Below are positions 1-5,153 of a stretch of 5,153 nt of DNA, one piece after another. The notes under the pieces are model-generated. The model searched no databases and had not been told where the DNA came from. It saw only the letters and a list, made by a program, of their open reading frames with translations. The stretch spans positions 1 through 5,153 of the forward strand of contig JAJZFF010000592.1 of the NCBI GenBank assembly GCA_021805485.1. Reading direction: 5' to 3'. Numbering within the stretch: position 1 is the first letter of the stretch; the number at the start of each line of letters is the position of its first letter. The DNA comes from Pseudomonadota bacterium (GTDB lineage: Bacteria; Pseudomonadota; Alphaproteobacteria; Acetobacterales; Acetobacteraceae). The position numbers and the translations under genes are program-made.

Positions 1-1679
<1,679 letters not shown>

Positions 1680-1680
<1 letters not shown>

Positions 1681-2054
1681 CACAGCGTCGCCACGAGGGC
1701 AGCGTAGCCGTCGGCATCCATCAGCGCCTCGATCGCCTTCGGATCGGCCGGGATCATGCGGAAGAACCAGCCCTCGTCCTCGGCCGAGCGATTGACGAGC
1801 GCGGGATCCTCCGCGAGGGCGGCATTCGCCTCGGTGACGCGGCCGGCGACCGGAGCATAGACGTCGGAGGCCGCCTTGACGCTCTCGACCACCGCACAGG
1901 CCTCGCCGTCCACGAGTTCGCGTCCAGGCTCGGGCAACTCGACGAACACGACATCGCCGAGCGCCGTCTGCGCATGCTCGGTGATGCCGATGGTGGCAAC
2001 GGTGCCGTCGAAGCGGACCCATTCATGGTCCTTGGTGAAGCGCAATGTGGACAT
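1680..2054 (-). CDS. gcvH: Glycine cleavage system H-protein (lipoyl carrier)
   Basis: 124-residue H-protein, the mobile lipoyl carrier that shuttles the aminomethyl group from P-protein to T-protein and is reoxidised by L-protein. The N-terminus [14 protein letters not shown] is typical. The lipoylation motif is [12 protein letters not shown], with Lys60 as the modified lysine. The C-terminal part contains [13 protein letters not shown], also characteristic, and the length equals the family norm (about 125-130). The frame is open further upstream but only inside gcvT; the ATG at 2054 is the family start. A GAGGGG purine run (2064-2059), directly after the gcvT stop, is a plausible ribosome site, although only four bases separate it from the ATG. 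The gap to gcvT is 10 bases, and the stop overlaps the gcvP ATG by one base, so the gene sits inside one transcription unit. Confidence 0.98.
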
Positions 2055-2064
2055 GGGGCCCCTC

Positions 2065-3177
2065 TCAGCGGACATAGCGATGCGGAACGAATGGCAGCGG
2101 GGCGATGCGCGCCGGCAGGTCGGCGCCGCGTACGCGCAGCGCCAGCGCGGTGCCGTCGGCGGCCTGGTCGGCGCGCACATAGCCCATGGCGATCGGGACA
2201 TTCAGGGTCGGCGAAAACCCGCCCGAGGTGACCTCGCCCACCGTCTCGCCGCCGCGGCCGATGATCGCGGTGCCGGCGCGGGCCGGGGCTCTTCCGTCCG
2301 GGCGCAGCCCCACGCGGCGACGCGCCGGCCCATCCTCGAGCGCCGCCCGCACCGCGGGTGCGCCGGGAAAATCCCACGCCATGCGCCGGCGCTTGCCGAG
2401 CACCCAGGTCAGCCCCGCCTCGACTGGATTGGTCGTCTCGTCGATATCCGAGCCATAGAGGCAGAGCCCGGCTTCGAGGCGCAAACTGTCGCGCGCCCCG
2501 AGGCCGGCGGGGGCGAGTTCGGGCTGGTCGAGCAGGGCGCGGGCGACGCGCCCGGCGGCCTCGGCGGGGATCGAGAGCTCGAACCCGTCCTCCCCGGTGT
2601 AGCCCGAACGCGAGACCAGACACGCGGTGCCGGCGATGGACGCCTCGGCGACCGCCATGAAGCCGAGCGCGGCCACCGCGGGCGCCAGCCGGGCCATCAC
2701 CGTCGCGGCGGCCGGCCCCTGGACCGCGAGCAAGGCGCGCTCGGGCAGCGGTTCCAGGCGCACATCGGCGGGTAGCGCGGCGCCGATATGCGCCAGATCG
2801 GCCGCCTTGCGGCTGGCGTTGAGAACCAGGAACAGGCGCCCATCCTCAAGACGCGAAACCATGATGTCGTCGAGGATGCCGCCCGCTTCGTGCATCAGCA
2901 GCGTGTATCGCTGGCGCCCGGGGCGCAGGCCGAGCATGTCGCCCGGCACCAGGCGCTCCAGCGCGGCATCGGCGCCCGCGCCGTGCAGCAGCGCCTGGCC
3001 CATGTGCGAAACATCGAACAAGGCCGCCGCGGTGCGGCAGTGCCGATGCTCGGCCAGAATGCCGGCGGGATACTGCACCGGCATGGCATAGCCGGCGAAC
3101 CCGACCATGCGGGCGCCAAGGGCGCGATGCAGCGCATCGAGCGGGGTGGGGATGAGGGAGGCATCGTCCTGGGTCAA
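2065..3177 (-). CDS. gcvT: Glycine cleavage system T-protein (aminomethyltransferase); TTG start preferred, ATG alternative at 3213
   Basis: T-protein releases NH3 from the H-protein-bound aminomethyl group and moves the one-carbon unit to tetrahydrofolate. Numbered from the ATG at 3213, visible blocks are TPLDALH (23-29), [18 protein letters not shown] (32-49), FDVSHMGQ (66-73), GGILDDIMV (111-119; this Asp pair holds the catalytic Asp of the family), [12 protein letters not shown] (201-212), [18 protein letters not shown] (240-257) and SGGFSPTL (330-337). I prefer the TTG at 3177. It has GCGGAG six bases upstream and gives [17 protein letters not shown], a normal N-terminus and a 370-residue protein close to E. 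coli GcvT (364). The ATG at 3213 (382 residues) has no nearby Shine-Dalgarno and falls in the loop of a predicted hairpin. Gene identity is certain; the start is not. The gene follows a glycine riboswitch and leads the gcvTHP operon. Confidence 0.95.
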   Translation of the reverse strand: MTQDDASLIPTPLDALHRALGARMVGFAGYAMPVQYPAGILAEHRHCRTAAALFDVSHMGQALLHGAGADAALERLVPGDMLGLRPGRQRYTLLMHEAGGILDDIMVSRLEDGRLFLVLNASRKAADLAHIGAALPADVRLEPLPERALLAVQGPAAATVMARLAPAVAALGFMAVAEASIAGTACLVSRSGYTGEDGFELSIPAEAAGRVARALLDQPELAPAGLGARDSLRLEAGLCLYGSDIDETTNPVEAGLTWVLGKRRRMAWDFPGAPAVRAALEDGPARRRVGLRPDGRAPARAGTAIIGRGGETVGEVTSGGFSPTLNVPIAMGYVRADQAADGTALALRVRGADLPARIAPLPFVPHRYVR

Positions 3178-3183
3178 GGCACG

Positions 3184-3189
3184 CTCCGC
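3184..3189 (-). promoter_or_regulatory. Ribosome binding site for the gcvT TTG start
   Basis: GCGGAG on the minus strand with a six-base spacer (CGTGCC) to the TTG at 3177. It is the only good purine-rich site near either possible gcvT start and is the main reason for preferring TTG over the ATG at 3213. It lies just after the structured leader, so riboswitch-linked folding could change its accessibility (inference). Confidence 0.5.
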
Positions 3190-3193
3190 ACTC

Positions 3194-3252
3194 GGGTCGC
3201 CCGCCGGCGGCATGCCAGCGGGAACGGGACGGCGCCTGCCACCCCTCGACCC
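3194..3252 (-). promoter_or_regulatory. Structured leader between riboswitch and gcvT (possible expression platform)
   Basis: Hand folding of the minus strand gives two adjacent hairpins. Hairpin A pairs GGGGUGGC (3245-3238) with GCCGUCCC (3233-3226) around a four-base loop, with two wobbles. Hairpin B pairs CCCGCUGGC (3222-3214) with GCCGGCGGG (3208-3200) around the loop AUGCC, with one wobble. They are enclosed by GGGUCG (3252-3247) pairing with CGACCC (3199-3194), giving a three-way junction that ends just before the GCGGAG ribosome site. There is no U-tract after hairpin B, so it is not a classical intrinsic terminator, and control may act on translation. Chance pairing is common in DNA this GC-rich, and no energies were calculated. 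Confidence 0.4.
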
Positions 3253-3253
3253 C

Positions 3254-3355
3254 CCTCTGTCGCGGAACCTGAGAGATTCAGCCGGCGCCGGTGCGCGGCC
3301 TTACTCCGTCGGTGCGGCTGCCCGACCACGATGGCGGGCGCCGGCTTTCCAGAGG
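3254..3355 (-). promoter_or_regulatory. Glycine riboswitch aptamer II
   Basis: P1 is CCUCUG (3355-3350) with CAGAGG (3259-3254). P2 is GAAAG with CUCUC, one A-C mismatch. P3a is a long hairpin: CGGC then GCCCG then CCA, pairing back as UGG, CGGGC and GCCG with single U and A bulges. The junction CACCGACGGAGUAAG (3314-3300) differs from the usual CACCGAAGG core by C for A at 3308. P3b is GCCG-CGC pairing with GCG-CGGC. The 3' conserved part CUCUCAGG is followed by GACAGAGG. Confidence 0.88.
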
Positions 3356-3370
3356 TCCACCCTCCGCATC

Positions 3371-3446
3371 GCGGTCCTTTTGCCTGAGCGTTTCCGGGGG
3401 CCGGTTGCGCCTTCGGCGGCAGGGAACGGTTCCTGCCCTCTCCCGC
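3371..3446 (-). promoter_or_regulatory. Glycine riboswitch aptamer I
   Basis: P1 is formed by GCGG (3446-3443) and CCGC (3374-3371). P2 is GAGAG with CGCUC, containing one A-G mismatch. P3a is a GGCAGG/CCUGCC hairpin. The conserved junction is GCCGAAGGCGCAAC (3417-3404). P3b is a CCGG/CCGG hairpin with a CCC loop. The conserved 3' part CUCAGGCAAAAGGAC is intact. This aptamer matches the class consensus closely. Confidence 0.9.
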
Positions 3447-3453
3447 AGCGGAG

Positions 3454-3668
3454 TCGATTTGGACGATCCATCATGACGGACTTGGCTGCGGCGCGCAACG
3501 ACCCGCGGGGAGCCGATTCAGGCGCCCCCGGCACACAGGTCGCGGCCCTCCCGGCTCGTGCGGTTCCGGAACGAAGCCGGTCGTTCGGGCATGGACGTCG
3601 TTTGGATATGGACGCAAGATCAACCACACATCCAAAAGCGATCGGACGTAGAAGCAAAGAGCAAGGCG
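3454..3668. other. Divergent intergenic region between gcv operon and hydrolase gene
   Basis: This region separates the leftward gcv transcript from the rightward hydrolase gene. Besides the gcv promoter candidate it holds a perfect 10-base palindrome GTTCCGGAAC (3563-3572). It also holds an inverted repeat TTTGGAT (3601-3607) / ATCCAAA (3630-3636) with 22 bases between the arms, a possible operator or hairpin in the hydrolase leader. For the plus strand the best promoter I could find is TTCGGG (3584) with TATGGA (3607) at 17 bases, which is too poor to call. Open frames crossing this stretch show no recognisable protein. Confidence 0.45.
3470..3498 (-). promoter_or_regulatory. Candidate sigma-70-type promoter of the gcvTHP operon
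   Basis: TTGCGC (3498-3493), a 17-base spacer, then CATGAT (3475-3470). This fits a housekeeping promoter with four of six matches in the -10 box and a TTG start in the -35. Transcription would begin around 3464-3460, a few bases upstream of the riboswitch P0 helix (3453), which is the expected position. No experimental or comparative support was available. Confidence 0.5.
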
Positions 3669-4484
3669 ATGAACTGGGCGACGATGAACCGCGCCGCGCG
3701 CGACGCGGCATACAATAACGCGGCCGCCGTGCCGGAGGTCGCGACCCACCGGGAGGCGTGGAGCGCAGCCTCGGCGGCGGCGCGCCAGACCTGGCCGGGC
3801 GCGCTGGACCTCGCCTATGGCTCCGGCGAACGGAACCGCTGGGACCTGTTCCCGGCGGCCGATCCTTCGGCACCCTGCCTGGTTTTCATTCATGGCGGCT
3901 ACTGGCAGATGAACCGGCGCGAGGATTTCGTCTGTCTCGGCGCCGGCGTGCGGTCCCATGGCTGGTCGGTCGCCCTGCCGGGCTATTCCCTGGCCCCGGC
4001 GGCGTCGCTCGCGGCCATCGTGGCCGAGATCAACGAGGCACTGGACTGGCTCGCCGCCGAGGGCCCGAAGCATGGCCTGTCCGGTCCGATCGTCGTCTCC
4101 GGCTGGTCGGCGGGGGCGCATCTCGCGGCGCTGGCGCTCGCCCACCCCGCCGTCGCGGCCGGCCTCGCCATTTCCGGCGTGTTCGAGCTGGGGCCGCTGC
4201 GCGACACCTATCTGGACGAGAAGCTCCGCCTCACCGAGACCGAGGTGGCCGAGCTCTCGCCGCTGCGCCTGGCACCGGTCGCCAAGCGCCTCACGATCGC
4301 GTACGGGAGCGCCGAATTGCCGGCGCTGGTCTCCGACAGCCGCAGGCTCCACGCGCATCGCGCCGCCGCGCACATGCCGGGGGCGCTGATTCCGGTGGCG
4401 GGCGCGAACCACTACACGGTGCTCGACGCGCTCGCCGGCGCCGACGGCGAGCTGGCGCGCGCGGCGCTCGATCTCGCGCGCTGA
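3669..4484 (+). CDS. Alpha/beta hydrolase, kynurenine formamidase (arylformamidase)-like
   Basis: A 271-residue soluble alpha/beta hydrolase with no signal peptide. The start at 3669 gives MNWATMNRAARDAAYNN, the usual N-terminus of this group; the frame is open upstream to a GTG at 3558, but that extension has no family resemblance. The ribosome site is weak (AAGAGCAAGG). Motifs are ERNRWDLFPA (54-63), the oxyanion-hole block HGGYWQ (75-80), the nucleophile elbow GWSAG (145-149, Ser147) and the catalytic His in GANHYTVLDAL (His248). The acid position aligns best with Glu216 in YGSAELP rather than the Asp of characterised arylformamidases; Asp223 is an alternative. Relatives hydrolyse N-formylkynurenine or other amides and esters. 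No kyn genes are nearby, so the substrate is unknown. A PcaC-like gene follows 95 bases downstream and may share its pathway. Confidence 0.9.
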   Translation: MNWATMNRAARDAAYNNAAAVPEVATHREAWSAASAAARQTWPGALDLAYGSGERNRWDLFPAADPSAPCLVFIHGGYWQMNRREDFVCLGAGVRSHGWSVALPGYSLAPAASLAAIVAEINEALDWLAAEGPKHGLSGPIVVSGWSAGAHLAALALAHPAVAAGLAISGVFELGPLRDTYLDEKLRLTETEVAELSPLRLAPVAKRLTIAYGSAELPALVSDSRRLHAHRAAAHMPGALIPVAGANHYTVLDALAGADGELARAALDLAR

Positions 4485-4501
4485 TCCGCGATCAAGGCCC
4501 C

Positions 4502-4523
4502 ATCGCCGCCGCAGCGCGGCGAT
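4502..4523 (+). terminator. Hairpin after the hydrolase gene (weak terminator or attenuating structure)
   Basis: Perfect 8-base inverted repeat ATCGCCGC (4502-4509) / GCGGCGAT (4516-4523) with a six-base loop, 17 bases after the hydrolase stop. It is followed by TTGACACG rather than a T-run, so it is not a classical intrinsic terminator. It could slow transcription between the two plus-strand genes or protect the upstream message's 3' end. Confidence 0.35.
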
Positions 4524-4564
4524 TGACACGCTCCCGGGCCTGGCACAGGCTCCGCGGCAAAGCG

Positions 4565-4570
4565 AGGAGG
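4565..4570 (+). promoter_or_regulatory. Strong Shine-Dalgarno for the carboxymuconolactone decarboxylase-family gene
   Basis: AGGAGG, a perfect anti-16S match, with nine bases to the ATG at 4580. It fixes the start of the downstream gene, whose reading frame is open far upstream only as antisense or shadow sequence of the hydrolase. It is clearly stronger than the sites of the other genes in the window. Confidence 0.85.
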
Positions 4571-4579
4571 AGCGAAACG

Positions 4580-5086
4580 ATGTCCGACGAGGCACTGTTC
4601 GACAAGGGCTTGCCGATCCGCCGCGCGGTTCTTGGCGCTGATTATGTCGATGCCTCGCTGGCCAAGGCCGACGACTTCATGATGGCGTTCCAGCGCGCGA
4701 CCACCGCCTGGGCCTGGGGCTGGGCCTGGGGCCGGCCGGGACTGGACCGGCGGACGCGCAGCATCATCAACCTCGCCATGCTGACCGCGCTCAGCAAGCC
4801 GGCGGAGCTGCGTCTGCACGTCAAGGGTGCGCTCACCAACGGCGTCACGGTCGAGGAAATCAAGGAAGTCCTGCTCCACGCCACCGCCTATTGCGGCATT
4901 CCCGCCGGTCTGGAGGCCTTCAAGGCGGCGCACGAGGTGCTCCTCGCCGAGGGCGCGCTCGCTGGCCGGGAACGGGCCGCCGCGAAACCCCAAAGCAGCA
5001 GAACCGAGAGCGGCAGAACCGAGAGCGGCAGAACCGAGAGCGGCAAAGCGGCGAAAAAGGCCGAGAAAAAGCCGAAGAGGAAGTAG
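4580..5086 (+). CDS. Carboxymuconolactone decarboxylase family protein (PcaC-like) with repetitive basic C-terminal tail
   Basis: A 168-residue protein whose first ~128 residues match the single-domain PcaC type. The N-terminal LPIRRAVLGADYVDASL (11-27) is followed by RPGLDRRTRSIINLAML (52-68), AELRLHVKGALTNGVT (75-90), EEIKEVLLH (92-100) and AYCGIPAG (103-110). PcaC decarboxylates gamma-carboxymuconolactone to the beta-ketoadipate enol-lactone in protocatechuate catabolism. The only cysteine is Cys105, so there is no CXXC pair as in AhpD peroxidase relatives. No other pca genes are present, so the substrate may differ. Typical PcaC proteins end near residue 130; here about 40 more residues follow, three RTESG repeats (141-155) and a lysine-rich end KAAKKAEKKPKRK. 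The tail uses AGA and AAA codons unlike the rest of the gene. A strong AGGAGG precedes the ATG. Confidence 0.9.
   Translation: MSDEALFDKGLPIRRAVLGADYVDASLAKADDFMMAFQRATTAWAWGWAWGRPGLDRRTRSIINLAMLTALSKPAELRLHVKGALTNGVTVEEIKEVLLHATAYCGIPAGLEAFKAAHEVLLAEGALAGRERAAAKPQSSRTESGRTESGRTESGKAAKKAEKKPKRK
4709..4732 (+). repeat. Perfect 12-base tandem duplication inside the decarboxylase-family gene
   Basis: TGGGCCTGGGGC occurs twice in tandem (4709-4720, 4721-4732), exactly in frame, encoding WAWG WAWG (residues 44-51). By memory of PcaC sequences this segment has the same length as the family's AWG-x-x-W-x-RPGL stretch, so it need not be an insertion. The tryptophan density is unusual. Confidence 0.9.
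5000..5044 (+). repeat. Three perfect 15-base tandem repeats coding RTESG x3
   Basis: Unit AGAACCGAGAGCGGC, three identical copies (5000-5014, 5015-5029, 5030-5044), in frame with the decarboxylase-family gene. Unit length is a multiple of three, so copy-number change would alter tail length without a frameshift. Identity at the DNA level suggests recent expansion by slippage. Confidence 0.97.
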
Positions 5087-5107
5087 CGCCGACGCTCCGG
5101 CCGGCAG

Positions 5108-5124
5108 CGGGCGCGGCGCGCCCG
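5108..5124 (+). terminator. Possible terminator hairpin after the decarboxylase-family gene
   Basis: CGGGCGC (5108-5114) and GCGCCCG (5118-5124) form a perfect seven-pair GC stem around GGC, 21 bases after the stop. Only TT follows, then GGC, so the U-tract is poor. The position supports a terminator; the sequence downstream does not strongly support an intrinsic one. Confidence 0.4.
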
Positions 5125-5153
5125 TTGGCACGTCCCTTGGCACGTCCCTTGGC
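5125..5153 (+). repeat. 12-base tandem repeat cut by the right edge
   Basis: TTGGCACGTCCC repeats twice (5125-5136, 5137-5148) and a third copy begins (TTGGC, 5149-5153) at the window end, so the array may be longer. It lies after the last gene and the possible terminator. It could be intergenic or the 3' end of a convergent minus-strand gene; the minus strand has open frames here but nothing I recognise. Confidence 0.8.

Larger units (their letters stand above)
3251..3453 (-). promoter_or_regulatory. Tandem glycine riboswitch (two aptamers) upstream of gcvTHP
   Basis: The minus strand shows the two-aptamer glycine riboswitch that commonly precedes gcv operons. The first aptamer has GGGAGAG, CGCCGAAGGCGCAA and CGCTCAGGCAAAAGGAC. 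The second has CCTCTGG, CACCGACGGAGTAAGG, and CTCTCAGG followed by GACAGAGG. A 15-base linker separates them. Leader CUCCGC (3453-3448) is perfectly complementary to linker GCGGAG (3367-3362), matching the leader-linker P0/kink-turn helix known in this class. The element lies between the candidate promoter and gcvT on the coding strand. By family knowledge, glycine binding activates expression of the downstream cleavage genes. Class identity is very likely; the on/off mechanism is inferred. Confidence 0.95.

Noticed and set aside
3254..3453. Whether this repeated structure could be a CRISPR array or insertion-sequence end
   Set aside because: The two copies share conserved glycine-aptamer motifs at the expected places but are not identical repeats with spacers, and no transposase or target-site duplication is present.
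3558..3668. N-terminal extension of the hydrolase from GTG at 3558 or ATG at 3591
   Set aside because: The extra residues do not resemble the family N-terminus, which begins at the MNW at 3669. The segment contains inverted repeats more typical of a leader.
3473..3718. Possible small gene in the divergent region (ATG at 3473)
   Set aside because: No ribosome site, charged low-complexity translation, overlap with the hydrolase start and with the gcv promoter on the other strand.
3758..4579. Upstream extension of the decarboxylase-family frame, suggesting a 442-residue fusion protein
   Set aside because: The upstream part is the hydrolase read in another frame and has no family resemblance. 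A perfect AGGAGG and ATG at 4580 define the real start.
3471..4595. 374-codon minus-strand open frame opposite the hydrolase gene
   Set aside because: Low-complexity Arg/Gly-rich translation, antisense to a well-supported hydrolase; it would also run into the gcv promoter region.

Overview
The window is very GC-rich, with long open frames in almost every register. It looks like chromosomal DNA of an alphaproteobacterium. The evidence is the gcvT-gcvH-gcvP gene order with a single-chain (fused) GcvP, a tandem glycine riboswitch of proteobacterial type, and the style of the flanking hydrolase and carboxymuconolactone-decarboxylase-family genes. The genus cannot be fixed from this sequence.

Left part, minus strand (about 3498 down to 1): a glycine cleavage operon. 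Reading in the direction of transcription there is a candidate promoter (-35/-10 at 3498-3470), then a two-aptamer glycine riboswitch (3453-3251). Next comes a GC-rich structured leader (3252-3194), then gcvT (T-protein, aminomethyltransferase), gcvH (lipoyl H-protein) and gcvP (P-protein, glycine decarboxylase). gcvP runs off the left edge after 560 codons. gcvT and gcvH are 10 bases apart and gcvH/gcvP overlap by one base (TGATG), so the three should be co-transcribed and probably translationally coupled. Glycine sensed by the riboswitch would raise expression of the enzymes that break glycine down to CO2, NH3 and methylene-tetrahydrofolate. L-protein (lipoamide dehydrogenase) is not in the window.

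Middle (3454-3668): a divergent intergenic region carrying the gcv promoter on one strand and the upstream region of a plus-strand gene on the other.

Right part, plus strand: an alpha/beta hydrolase of the kynurenine-formamidase/arylformamidase-like group (3669-4484), then a 95-base gap with a hairpin and a perfect Shine-Dalgarno, then a PcaC-like carboxymuconolactone decarboxylase family protein (4580-5086). The last has an unusual C-terminal tail built from three exact in-frame 15-base repeats (RTESG) followed by a lysine-rich end. Two more short tandem repeats lie in and just after this gene, the last cut by the right edge. The hydrolase/decarboxylase pair suggests catabolism of an aromatic or amide compound, but the substrate is unknown.

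Most of the window is well-understood metabolism. The points most worth checking are the fine structure of the riboswitch and its leader, the real gcvT start (TTG rather than ATG), and the repeat-built tail of the decarboxylase-family protein. I did not see evidence for an undescribed defence, mobile or CRISPR system.
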